The notes under the pieces were generated by a model that saw only the letters and a list, made by a program, of their open reading frames with translations, ran no database searches and had not been told where the DNA came from. From an uncultured Bacillus sp. (lineage in GTDB: Bacteria > Bacillota > Bacilli > Bacillales_B > DSM-18226), in assembly GCF_946478885.1 (NCBI RefSeq), contig NZ_CAMLDX010000106.1, forward strand, positions 1 through 11,044: a DNA stretch of 11,044 bases. The letters are read 5' to 3'. The translations under genes were made by a program, and so were the position numbers. Below, piece by piece: positions 1 through 6,297 of this stretch. How positions within the stretch are numbered: position 1 is the stretch's first letter; every line of letters begins with the position of its first letter.

Positions 1-59
1 GGCTTACCAACCAAATCTTATTGATTACATTATAGCAAAATAATAAATGATGTGCTAAT

Positions 60-95
60 AGGAAATATCAGTAAATGGTTAATTATTTGTCAATT
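60..95 (-). promoter_or_regulatory. possible leftward promoter/operator with TTGACAAATAA
   Basis: On the minus strand a perfect TTGACA -35 box (89-94) is extended to TTGACAAATAA. A weak -10 (GATATT, 18 bp spacing) follows, so transcription would leave the window to the left. The TGACAAATAA core recurs at the -35 of the XRE gene and upstream of the RraA gene, so it may be an operator as well as a promoter box. The -10 is poor and the target gene is outside the window, so this is tentative. The rest of 1-129 shows nothing else I can name. Confidence 0.3.
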
Positions 96-129
96 ATGAA
101 TAAAAACGGATAGATTTCCAATATTTATG

Positions 130-160
130 AAAAAAGGGAGATACGGTACTGTATCTCCTC
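130..160 (-). terminator. intrinsic terminator of the HpaI-type aldolase gene
   Basis: A perfect 8-bp inverted repeat (GGAGATAC at 137-144 and GTATCTCC at 151-158) has a 6-nt loop. Read on the minus strand, the stem is followed directly by a run of T (complement of the A-run at 130-135). It lies about 20 bp past the stop codon of the minus-strand aldolase gene, the expected place for a Rho-independent terminator. Confidence 0.85.
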
Positions 161-180
161 TGCTAGATAAAGCTGATCGT

Positions 181-954
181 TCATTTGGTAAATCCATTAA
201 ATTCATGGATTAATTGCTTAACACCATTATATAAGATCGCGCCATCGATTCCTCCTAAAAGAAAGCGGAAGCCCATTTGGATATGCTGCTCAATAGCACC
301 GGACCAGGTCATGATTGCAGGTGTTACATGATGTTTTTCACAAGCAGCAATCACTTTACGACAGCTTTCCTGAACGTCCGGATGATTTGGCTGTCCTTGA
401 AGGCCCATGGAACTGCTTAGATCATAGGGTCCAACGAAGGCAATATCAATGCCGGGTACAGAGAGAATTTCTTCAATGTTTTCCACTGCCTGGTAATGTT
501 CGATTTGCAAAATCACAAGAACTTCATTATTGGCTTGTGCGTAATAATCCTCAAATTCCTCTGCAGCAGCGCCAAACAGTACGGCTCTTCCTGCACCAGT
601 GCCTCGGATACCGACTGGGGGATATTTGGCGTAGCTGACGGCCCGCTCCGCTTCTTCCTTTGAGTTGATCATGGGGATCATAACTCCTTCAGCTCCGGTA
701 TCGAGGCCTCTTTTTACCCATGATTTTTCATTTTCAGCCACCCTAATCAGGGGAGTTGCTTGTGTTCCGCGAATAATCGATACCATTCTCCCGGCTGTTT
801 CAATATCCATTGAACCGTGCTCTGCATCAATCATGATAAAATCAGCTCCGGTATGACCTAGAATTTCAGCGTTATCCAGACTATTCGTCATGATCCACGT
901 GCCAAAAACCCTCTGGTTTTGATTAAGTTTTTCTTTTAACATATTTTTCCTCAT
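181..954 (-). CDS. HpcH/HpaI-family metal-dependent aldolase
   Basis: A 257-residue class II pyruvate aldolase of the HpcH/HpaI (citrate-lyase-like TIM barrel) family. Such enzymes cleave or form 2-keto-4-hydroxy acid aldols, giving pyruvate plus an aldehyde, in the cytoplasm. Visible family marks are DAEHG with the likely catalytic His46, PLIR with Arg71, the GAEGVMIP strand near 87-94, the YPPxGxRG loop near 111-118, Glu152 in the QIEH motif and Asp177 in GPYDLS, the last two being the expected metal ligands. I chose the ATG at 954 because AGAGGTGG stands about 5 bases upstream. The frame stays open upstream to 1059, but the extra 35 residues do not look like aldolase and have no good RBS. 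The gene is divergent from the XRE regulator and ends in a clear terminator, so it is probably monocistronic. The exact substrate (HpaI, GarL, RhmA or YfaU type) cannot be read from the sequence. Confidence 0.9.
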   Translation of the reverse strand: MRKNMLKEKLNQNQRVFGTWIMTNSLDNAEILGHTGADFIMIDAEHGSMDIETAGRMVSIIRGTQATPLIRVAENEKSWVKRGLDTGAEGVMIPMINSKEEAERAVSYAKYPPVGIRGTGAGRAVLFGAAAEEFEDYYAQANNEVLVILQIEHYQAVENIEEILSVPGIDIAFVGPYDLSSSMGLQGQPNHPDVQESCRKVIAACEKHHVTPAIMTWSGAIEQHIQMGFRFLLGGIDGAILYNGVKQLIHEFNGFTK

Positions 955-1113
955 TGCGGCCACCTCTTTTATGGGATTGATTAAATAGTTGAAAACATTT
1001 TTAAAATCATGCGTTTTACAATGGGGATGGAAGCAGGTTTTATGCTTATATTTTCTCATTTGTTAGAGGAATAGGAAAGCACTTTTGTCGGATGAAGGGT
1101 TCTTTTTTTTGAA

Positions 1114-1141
1114 TTGACAAATAACGCCAGTGGGGTAAAAT
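1114..1141 (+). promoter_or_regulatory. sigma-A-type promoter of the XRE regulator gene
   Basis: A perfect TTGACA (1114-1119) is followed after 16 bp by TAAAAT (1136-1141). The predicted transcript start is near 1148, giving a leader of only about 20 nt before the ATG at 1167. The -35 box is part of the repeated TTGACAAATAA motif, which makes autoregulation by the encoded protein a reasonable guess. Confidence 0.65.
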
Positions 1142-1166
1142 TACACTAAAAAGGGTATGGATACAT

Positions 1167-1625
1167 ATGGAAAAGGATGAATTTATAGAGCTGATTTCTG
1201 TAAAATTGAGGTTGTTGAGGATAGAACAAGGATATTCTCAGGATAAAATGGCAGAGGTTCTCGGAATTTCGAAAAAAACTCTTGTTCAGATTGAAAAAGA
1301 AAGGAGCTCTGCTAACTGGACAACCATTGTGGCAGTCTGCGCCCTGTTTCCTCGCAGTGAATTGCTGTTATCGCTAATTGGCGATGATCCGATTGAATTT
1401 GTTCAATTAATTGCCCAAGACAGTGATGCGATGCCGCAGGAAAAAACAATGGGTGGGAAGGTCTGGTGGAAAAAAATTGAGCAAAAAGGTGATTTTCTCC
1501 TGCAACAAAATTTAATCAGTAACCATTATCGAATTCTTGATGAAGAGAATTACCGCTGGTTTAGTTCATTTGACAAGGAAGAAGCGCAGAAACGTTTAAA
1601 AGAACTGTATGCTGAAACAAAATAG
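1167..1625 (+). CDS. XRE-family helix-turn-helix transcriptional regulator
   Basis: A 152-residue protein with an N-terminal XRE/Cro-CI type helix-turn-helix at about residues 12-60. Key features are Q25 at the start of helix 2 (YSQDKMAEVLGIS) and the recognition helix KKTLVQIEKER. The remaining ~90 residues do not match a ligand domain I can name. They include a Trp-rich stretch (KVWWKK) and an aromatic motif (HYRILDEENYRWFSSFD) that look like a conserved C-terminal domain. The start is ATG at 1167, with a modest AAGGG about 11 bases upstream and a strong promoter just before it. The gene stands between two pyruvate-aldolase-type genes, divergent from one and convergent with the other, so it may regulate one or both. 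This is inferred only from position and the shared promoter motif. Confidence 0.85.
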   Translation: MEKDEFIELISVKLRLLRIEQGYSQDKMAEVLGISKKTLVQIEKERSSANWTTIVAVCALFPRSELLLSLIGDDPIEFVQLIAQDSDAMPQEKTMGGKVWWKKIEQKGDFLLQQNLISNHYRILDEENYRWFSSFDKEEAQKRLKELYAETK

Positions 1626-1696
1626 AAGCTTCATAAAATTTCCTTTCATCTACCATTTGCGCTGAAGAGGAGAGACGGAAGGTTTTAGGATTGATG

Positions 1697-1726
1697 AAAA
1701 AGGAGAACGGCACCGTTCTCCTTTTT
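1697..1726. terminator. bidirectional terminator between the XRE and RraA-like genes
   Basis: A perfect palindrome: five A (1697-1701), GGAGAACGG (1702-1710), CA, CCGTTCTCC (1713-1721) and five T (1722-1726). The stem has an A-run on one side and a T-run on the other, so it can end transcripts from both convergent genes. It starts about 70 bp past the XRE stop codon and 10 bp past the RraA-like stop codon. Confidence 0.9.
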
Positions 1727-1734
1727 GCAACTCG

Positions 1735-2355
1735 TTATTTTCCTTCAAACAATTTATTTAAATATTCCAACGCCTTTTCACGACTGCCACTGTATCTCGC
1801 AGATCGCTCCTCGTCTTTTTTGATTTTTTGTAAAGTAGACTGTAGAATCTCTTCTTCTCTTTCTTGTGGAACGACAATGACTCCGTTTGCATCTCCAACA
1901 ATGATATCGCCTGGTTTTACACTGACCCCTCCGGTAGAGACATGAACCTGTAATTCACCCGGCTGGCCCTTCAGGCTGGCGGCAATCGTGGCGGTACGGT
2001 AAAAGACCGGAAAATTAAGTTCACGTATGCCTTGGATATCACGGATTGCTCCATCAATCACAATCCCTTGCACACCCATGTCTTGTGCCAGACCAAGGAC
2101 AAAATCACCTGATACGGCTCGCTCTGTATAGCCCTTTCCATCGACAACGAGCACCTCGCCCGGCTGTGCTTCTCTGATTGCACGTAGAATTCCTGTATTA
2201 TCGCCTGCTGGAATATTAACGGTGAAAGCTCTACCAGCGATTTTATGGCTGCTATTCAATGGCTTAATGCCGGAATCCATATGCTGAAATCCCTTTAATG
2301 CATCAGAAATGGCGGTGGTTGGCAGCCCCAAAAATTTTTCTTCAATAGATGACAA
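1735..2355 (-). CDS. RraA-family protein (4-hydroxy-4-methyl-2-oxoglutarate/oxaloacetate aldolase-like)
   Basis: A 206-residue member of the RraA / HMG-CHA aldolase family. Established members are divalent-metal pyruvate aldolases and oxaloacetate decarboxylases; E. coli RraA instead inhibits RNase E. Visible marks are the N-terminal TTAISDAL helix (13-20), GRAFTV (41-46), PGEVLVVDGKG (65-75), GDFVLGLA (83-90), the DGAIRDIQGIR motif with Arg105 and Asp106 (pyruvate and metal contacts in characterised aldolases), and the hallmark GDIIVGDANGVIVVP near 154-168. These residues favour an enzyme over a pure RNase E inhibitor. The start is TTG at 2355, with an excellent AGGAGGAG six bases upstream. 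The gene is convergent with the XRE regulator and ends at a shared terminator. The true substrate is unknown. Confidence 0.88.
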   Translation of the reverse strand: MSSIEEKFLGLPTTAISDALKGFQHMDSGIKPLNSSHKIAGRAFTVNIPAGDNTGILRAIREAQPGEVLVVDGKGYTERAVSGDFVLGLAQDMGVQGIVIDGAIRDIQGIRELNFPVFYRTATIAASLKGQPGELQVHVSTGGVSVKPGDIIVGDANGVIVVPQEREEEILQSTLQKIKKDEERSARYSGSREKALEYLNKLFEGK

Positions 2356-2392
2356 AATAAACTCCTCCTAAATTATTGGTAAAGATATACAA

Positions 2393-2442
2393 AGCATACC
2401 ATTAGGAAGGGTGATTTGCACGAATAATCTGATTATTTGTCA
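2393..2442 (-). promoter_or_regulatory. candidate RraA-like gene control region: palindrome plus extended -10
   Basis: On the minus strand TGACAAATAATC (about 2431-2441) runs into a perfect 15-bp inverted repeat (AATAATC-GATTATT arms around one base, 2423-2437), a good operator shape. Further downstream TGGTATGCT (TATGCT at 2393-2398) resembles an extended -10, placing the transcript start near 2386, about 30 nt before the TTG start. A good -35 for that -10 is not visible. The pieces are real, but their roles are inferred. Confidence 0.4.
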
Positions 2443-2564
2443 GAAAAATCATTTGGGAAGTACTGCGATCTATCAATCGGTTGATTATATGTATAACGCT
2501 CAATCAGAAAGAAGACATTCTTTATTTTCAGAAAAACGTTAAATTTGTATCAAATTTCAATCAA

Positions 2565-2593
2565 TTGTCATGAAGGGGAGAGTATTTTACAAA
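2565..2593 (+). promoter_or_regulatory. candidate promoter of the acyltransferase gene
   Basis: TTGTCA (2565-2570, one mismatch to the -35 consensus), a 17-bp spacer and TACAAA (2588-2593, four of six) fit a sigma-A promoter. The leader would be about 100 nt. The rest of the 349-bp gap 2356-2704 holds the RraA-side control region and a small inverted repeat at 2624-2655. Confidence 0.4.
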
Positions 2594-2623
2594 AAGATAA
2601 CAACTATGAGAATTTAAATGAAA

Positions 2624-2655
2624 TCGTCTAACATCCTTCTAATCGCCCTAGACGA
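2624..2655 (+). other. inverted repeat in the leader of the acyltransferase gene
   Basis: Seven-base arms TCGTCTA (2624-2630) and TAGACGA (2649-2655) enclose 18 nt. The stem would form in the mRNA about 37 nt before the RBS. No T-run follows, so it is not a terminator. It may be an operator, a weak leader structure or chance. Confidence 0.3.
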
Positions 2656-2704
2656 ATAAAAATAAGTTGTGGTAGTCTTATATTCGAAATCAGGAGGGAT
2701 GGAT

Positions 2705-3721
2705 ATGAAAACCAGGGATGTGTATTATGATAATGCAAAATTCCTGCTTATTTTTTTCGTCGTATTCGGCCATTTTATTCAATCATATATTGATAATGAC
2801 CATATGATTTATGCACTATATGTGACCATTTATACGTTCCATATGCCTGCATTTATCTTAATTTCGGGCTTTTTCGCAAAAGGTTTTTATAAAAAGGGGT
2901 ATCTCAAAAAAATAACAAAGAAATTAATCATTCCCTATTTAATTTTTCAAGGAATATATTCCTTTTATTATTATTTTATTAATGAGCATCAGGAAATCGA
3001 ACTGAATCCGTTGCATCCACAATGGTCCTTATGGTTTTTAATCAGTTTATTTTGCTGGAATATTATGCTGTTTCTGTTTACTAAATGGAAGGCATGGGTT
3101 GCGCTGAGCATATCCATTGCATTAGGTATTATTGCTGGTTATTTTAATGAAATCGACGATTTTTTAAGTTTGTCACGAACCTTTGTGTTCTTTCCATTCT
3201 TCTTGCTTGGATACTATATTAAAAAAGAATACTTTGAAAAGATCGGTGACGCAAAGTACAGATATATGTCGTTTGCTATCCTTCTGACGCTCTTAATCGT
3301 TATCTATTATTTGCCTGAGTTTAATTATAAATGGTTGTTTGGTTCAAAGTCCTATGAGGTTCTGAATGCGTCGGATTTGAATGGCGGATTGATTCGATTA
3401 GCGGTCTATGGTGTCACACTGTTGGCAACGCTCAGCTTCCTGGCGCTTGTTCCGCGGAAAAAATACTTTTTTACCAATTGGGGTATAAGCTCTGTTTATG
3501 TATACCTCCTTCACGGCTTCTTTATCAAGTATTTCCGGAACAGTGATTGGGTCAATATTCTGGAAGACACTGCAGTTGTTATCGTCTTTATTATTGTTTC
3601 AGTATTATTAATCGCTTTCCTTTCAAGTAATATGATTCGAAAAATTGCTCAACCGCTGATTGAATTGAAGGCTTCTTATTTCAAGATGCATTCTTTCAGC
3701 TCGGGACATGAAAAGCGATAA
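2705..3721 (+). CDS. membrane acyltransferase, acyltransferase-3 family (COG3594-like)
   Basis: A 338-residue polytopic membrane protein of the acyltransferase-3 family, subgroup of fucose-4-O-acetylase-like proteins. Family members move acetyl or other acyl groups onto sugars, cell-wall polymers or lipids across or at the membrane. The family start is clear: DNAKFLLIFFVVFGHF with conserved His23 at the end of the first helix, then TFHMPAFILISGFF with His46. About ten hydrophobic helices follow, with a basic cytoplasmic tail. I chose the ATG at 2705 because AGGAGGG ends six bases upstream; the frame extends to a GTG at 2669, and an ATG at 2699 abuts the SD. The gene is followed after 115 bp by a co-oriented SGNH hydrolase, a partner often fused to this family in OatA-type O-acetyltransferases. 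The acceptor molecule is unknown. Confidence 0.88.
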   Translation: MKTRDVYYDNAKFLLIFFVVFGHFIQSYIDNDHMIYALYVTIYTFHMPAFILISGFFAKGFYKKGYLKKITKKLIIPYLIFQGIYSFYYYFINEHQEIELNPLHPQWSLWFLISLFCWNIMLFLFTKWKAWVALSISIALGIIAGYFNEIDDFLSLSRTFVFFPFFLLGYYIKKEYFEKIGDAKYRYMSFAILLTLLIVIYYLPEFNYKWLFGSKSYEVLNASDLNGGLIRLAVYGVTLLATLSFLALVPRKKYFFTNWGISSVYVYLLHGFFIKYFRNSDWVNILEDTAVVIVFIIVSVLLIAFLSSNMIRKIAQPLIELKASYFKMHSFSSGHEKR

Positions 3722-3723
3722 AA

Positions 3724-3772
3724 ATAAATGATCTTCCGGTAACGGCTTGCTGCCTGCCGAGAGATCATTTAT
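3724..3772. repeat. long inverted repeat between the acyltransferase and SGNH genes
   Basis: Perfect 11-bp arms (3724-3734 and 3762-3772) enclose 27 nt that can fold further (GGC/GCC at about 3744-3754). There is no T-run after it on the plus strand, but on the minus strand the stem is followed by TTTT. It could partly end acyltransferase mRNA, protect its 3' end, or block antisense transcription. It begins three bases past the upstream stop codon. Confidence 0.55.
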
Positions 3773-3836
3773 GATGTCTTATAGACATATACTTATAGTA
3801 TGAACAAATGAATAAAGATTGCTCAGGAGTTATGAA

Positions 3837-4559
3837 ATGAAAAAAAATTTAGTATGGCTCGGTGTGCTTTTACTGGCTATTATTCTTTTTACTTGGAGAT
3901 ATTCTGCGGCTGGAACCAATGCTATTCATCTGACGGCCATTGGGGATTCAATCACATATGGTATCGGTGATCCGGCTCATAAGGGGTATATTGGGAGAGT
4001 GCAGGAGAAAATGGCAGCGGTAAAAGGAATTTCTGTTGAGCTTGATAATTTTGGCGTTCCGCGCTACACTACGGAACAGGTCCTAGAACAAATGGAGGAA
4101 CGTAAAATCCGGAAACAGATTGGAAAAGCGGACTATATCTTTCTCTATATCGGTACGAATGATTTTCGTAGGAGTGCGGACTATCAATTTAAGCATCTTG
4201 ATTTGAAAAAAATGCAGGTAGAAAAAGAAAAATTTTCTGCCAATCTACACACTATTCTTAGTAAAATTCGACAGGAAAACAGCACTGCCCCCATCCTCGT
4301 ATTAGGGTTATACCATCCCTATGCTGAATCTCGCAATGAACAGGAAATTCTCCACGCCATCCAGCAATGGAATAATGAGATCGCTTCTGCTACCGATGAT
4401 TTTGCTCATACGATTTATGTTCCAACCCTCGACTTATTTATTAATCAGCCAAAAACAGACTATTTTAGTGATACGCTTCATCCCAACCCGGCAGGCTATC
4501 AGTTACTGGCAGATAGGGTATATAGCAAATTAGTCTTATTGGAACAACATGAACAGTAG
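3837..4559 (+). CDS. exported SGNH/GDSL hydrolase (YpmR-like)
   Basis: A 240-residue SGNH/GDSL-family hydrolase with all four consensus blocks: IGDSIT with nucleophile Ser38, Gly73 in NFGVPR, GTND with Asn108, and DTLHPN with Asp212 and His215. Residues 5-20 form a hydrophobic N-terminal segment after Lys-Lys, a signal peptide or membrane anchor, so the enzyme should act outside the membrane. Family members are esterases, lipases or carbohydrate O-acetyl transferases/esterases; the layout resembles B. subtilis YpmR. The start ATG at 3837 has AGGAG seven bases upstream; the frame also opens at a TTG at 3819 that lacks an RBS. It lies downstream of the acyltransferase-3 gene in the same direction, which suggests acyl transfer to or removal from a surface polymer. 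The substrate cannot be told from sequence. Confidence 0.9.
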   Translation: MKKNLVWLGVLLLAIILFTWRYSAAGTNAIHLTAIGDSITYGIGDPAHKGYIGRVQEKMAAVKGISVELDNFGVPRYTTEQVLEQMEERKIRKQIGKADYIFLYIGTNDFRRSADYQFKHLDLKKMQVEKEKFSANLHTILSKIRQENSTAPILVLGLYHPYAESRNEQEILHAIQQWNNEIASATDDFAHTIYVPTLDLFINQPKTDYFSDTLHPNPAGYQLLADRVYSKLVLLEQHEQ

Positions 4560-4796
4560 TCAACAAAGTGTCCTGTATCTGATGCTTGCCATTCCTTTCG
4601 CATCCATTGCCCAACCCATTTCCAATGGAAATGCCATAGGCAAGAACGACAAATGAAAAAGCAATAGATGAAGGAATTTTGATATTCAATTGATTGGAGA
4701 AACGACTAAAAGAATATTGTCCGGTTTTATTTTGTAATATCGGCTTTAGTGTATGTAATGAAAAATGGTAGGAGAAGCGGACAAATAGTTCCCGAT
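4560..4796. other. intergenic stretch without a convincing gene
   Basis: Between the SGNH hydrolase stop and the terminator at 4797 I see no gene with normal support. A 35-codon reading frame (4549-4656, plus) overlaps the end of the hydrolase gene and encodes a short hydrophobic, signal-like peptide, but it has no Shine-Dalgarno sequence. A minus-strand frame (4465-4689) starts with TTG and also lacks an RBS. Both are most likely chance frames. Confidence 0.5.
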
Positions 4797-4836
4797 AAAA
4801 AAAGACTCTAGCATGCCGCCCGCTGGAGTCTTTTTT
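4797..4836. terminator. bidirectional terminator between the SGNH hydrolase and ECF-S genes
   Basis: The stem GACTCTAGC (4804-4812) pairs with GCTGGAGTC (4822-4830) through one G-T wobble, with a 9-nt loop. Seven A precede it (4797-4803) and six T follow (4831-4836). It can therefore end transcription from the plus-strand hydrolase unit and from the convergent minus-strand ECF gene. Confidence 0.9.
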
Positions 4837-4876
4837 CTGTCAATTTTGTGTTGTCTTGTCTAGCGATGCACTTAAT

Positions 4877-5404
4877 CTACCTTTTTAGCATGGTTTTTAA
4901 GCGCCCAGCTAGCGGAATAACAATAATTCCGGCGATTATCACCTGCAACAAGTTTCCCGGGATGGAGCCGAATGGCTGGATCCAGTTGTCAAAAAGGATA
5001 ACTTCCGTGAAATAGTAGCCTACGATTTTGATGATCAGTGCAGCCATCACCGCCAAAGTGTTAACAATGACTCTATTACCTGGGATTTTTTCAGAGATAA
5101 GGCCGGCTAAAAAGCCCATTGTCCCGGCGATGACGAAGGTAAATGGAGCCCAAAGTGTCCACCCGGAGATCACATCAAACAAGCCCATTCCGAAGGCGCC
5201 TGCTATGGCCCCCGTTTTTTTGCCGTAAACTAAGGCTGCAATAAACAGCGGAACGTTCCCTAAATGGATAAGACCTCCGTTTCCCATAATGGGGAGCCTG
5301 ATGTTGATGAACATGGTTGCGATAAGGGTTAGGGCGATGAAAAGGGCATTAATCACTAATGTCTTTGTTTTTGATTCGGATATAGCTGAGTAGGTGGAAT
5401 TCAT
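4877..5404 (-). CDS. ECF transporter S (substrate-binding) component
   Basis: A 175-residue integral membrane protein with about five or six helices, fitting the S component of an energy-coupling factor transporter. These proteins bind a vitamin or its precursor and dock on the shared EcfA-EcfA'-EcfT module. Typical family features are the N-terminal helix ALFIALTLIATMFINIRLP, the loop GLIHLGNVPLFIAALVYGKKTGAIAGAFGMGLFD and an aromatic WTLWAPFTF segment. The pattern is closest to the COG4720-type S components (HmpT/PdxU-like, pyrimidine or pyridoxine precursors), but I cannot fix the ligand. No EcfA or EcfT gene is in the window, so it would use a module encoded elsewhere. The start ATG at 5404 has AGAGGT five bases upstream. 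I saw no TPP, FMN, preQ1 or cobalamin riboswitch in the leader, so the usual regulatory hint to the substrate is missing. Confidence 0.85.
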   Translation of the reverse strand: MNSTYSAISESKTKTLVINALFIALTLIATMFINIRLPIMGNGGLIHLGNVPLFIAALVYGKKTGAIAGAFGMGLFDVISGWTLWAPFTFVIAGTMGFLAGLISEKIPGNRVIVNTLAVMAALIIKIVGYYFTEVILFDNWIQPFGSIPGNLLQVIIAGIIVIPLAGRLKTMLKR

Positions 5405-5567
5405 TTATTGACCTCTTTCTTTTTTTGCTAGAAAGAATATAACTCAGTAGTGGTCTTACATCTACATCCATATTTTTTTTGAAAAACAGTCCATAATTTT
5501 TAACAATCTGAATTATTCGATAAGTGATTGCACCAAAAAGTTCTGAAGAAGTTTATGTACAGGAAAA

Positions 5568-5597
5568 GGATTTATCCAAGCTTTTGCTTGCTTATCC
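5568..5597 (-). terminator. possible weak terminator of the DUF1259 gene
   Basis: CAAGC (5577-5581) and GCTTG (5586-5590) form a stem around TTTT. GGAT (5568-5571) and ATCC (5594-5597) can close an outer stem across an internal loop. On the minus strand the stem is followed by a short T-rich stretch. It lies about 40 bp after the DUF1259 stop codon. The stem is interrupted and the T-run is poor. The rest of 5405-5638 shows no gene. Confidence 0.35.
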
Positions 5598-5638
5598 TAC
5601 AAACAGGTATAGAGAGACCCTTTTCTTCCGGCTGCCGT

Positions 5639-6106
5639 TTATTGCATTGTTTTCGCAATTGCCTTTTTAATTGTCTCCGCCTGCTGCTTCAACTCGCCAA
5701 TGCCTTGAAAATGGAGATAGAGAATTCGCGGATTTTCCTGGATCATATGATTGTGCAGGGCGGATATCTCAAATTTCCCCTTTCTTAATTCATCGATTAC
5801 GGGATTAACTTCATCCTCTAGTAAGGCCATCTCTCCCATAACTGCTGTTTTGCCGTTCACCTCTTCAAAGGCAATTTGAAAGGCCACCTCCATCGTTTCA
5901 GGGGATAGCTTTTTTCCCATATGTGTGAGGTTGAGATCGTCGCGAAGTATTTCAACGGCACACACCTTATCTTTTGTTTCCACCGCCTCTTTGCCAAAAA
6001 TTTTTCCTAAGATTTCACATTGCTCTCCCGTCTCTGCATGCATGACACTGGGAATATTAAAGATTAAGAACATAACCGTAAGGATCATTATCAACTGTTT
6101 CATCAT
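5639..6106 (-). CDS. secreted DUF1259 (LppY/LpqO-like) protein
   Basis: A 155-residue protein with a clear Sec signal peptide: Lys3, a hydrophobic core at about 4-20, and a likely cut after Ala24 (VMHA/ET). The mature part matches the DUF1259 / LppY-LpqO family, best seen in LHNHMIQENPRILYLHFQGIG near 117-137. There His118, His120 and His132 form a possible metal or ligand site. The family function is not established. Known family proteins often carry two such domains in about 300 residues; this one has a single copy of about 120. Start: the first of two adjacent ATGs (6106), with AGAGG seven bases upstream. Its neighbours are an ECF-S gene downstream on the same strand, 234 bp away, and a divergent sirtuin. 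It is probably its own unit. Confidence 0.8.
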   Translation of the reverse strand: MMKQLIMILTVMFLIFNIPSVMHAETGEQCEILGKIFGKEAVETKDKVCAVEILRDDLNLTHMGKKLSPETMEVAFQIAFEEVNGKTAVMGEMALLEDEVNPVIDELRKGKFEISALHNHMIQENPRILYLHFQGIGELKQQAETIKKAIAKTMQ

Positions 6107-6149
6107 TTCACATCCTCTTTTTTCCTATTTTCCCCAAGGAATGCTCTCC

Positions 6150-6178
6150 TATGTAGAAAGCCAATCCATAAATTTCAA
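6150..6178 (-). promoter_or_regulatory. candidate promoter of the DUF1259 gene
   Basis: On the minus strand TTGAAA (complement of 6173-6178) is followed after 17 bp by TACATA (complement of 6150-6155). The -35 matches five of six consensus bases but the -10 only about three, so this is a weak call. The leader would be about 40 nt. Confidence 0.35.
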
Positions 6179-6297
6179 ACATTCACATAATCTGCAGTGA
6201 AAAAGGGGGTTCCAGCATGGGATGATGTATAAAAATCGCAGAGCCTTTGTAGGTTAATTCATCCGGTTTGCGAGAAAGTCAAAACTAAAAGTCTAAC

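Noticed and set aside
985..1000. Possible CcpA cre site upstream of the HpaI-type gene (TGAAAACATTTTTA)
   Set aside because: Two mismatches at key positions including the central CG; not enough to call.
955..1059. N-terminal extension of the HpaI-type aldolase to 292 residues
   Set aside because: The extra 35 residues are His/Lys-rich and not aldolase-like, and a good RBS supports the ATG at 954.
4465..4689. 74-codon minus-strand hydrophobic frame, with an IGNGL stretch faintly like ATP synthase subunit c
   Set aside because: TTG start without a Shine-Dalgarno sequence, overlaps the conserved SGNH active-site end on the other strand, and the resemblance is limited to a few small residues.
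5405..5460. preQ1 or TPP riboswitch upstream of the ECF-S gene
   Set aside because: Only short fragments (CTGAG, TTCTAGC-like) are present; the conserved cores are missing.
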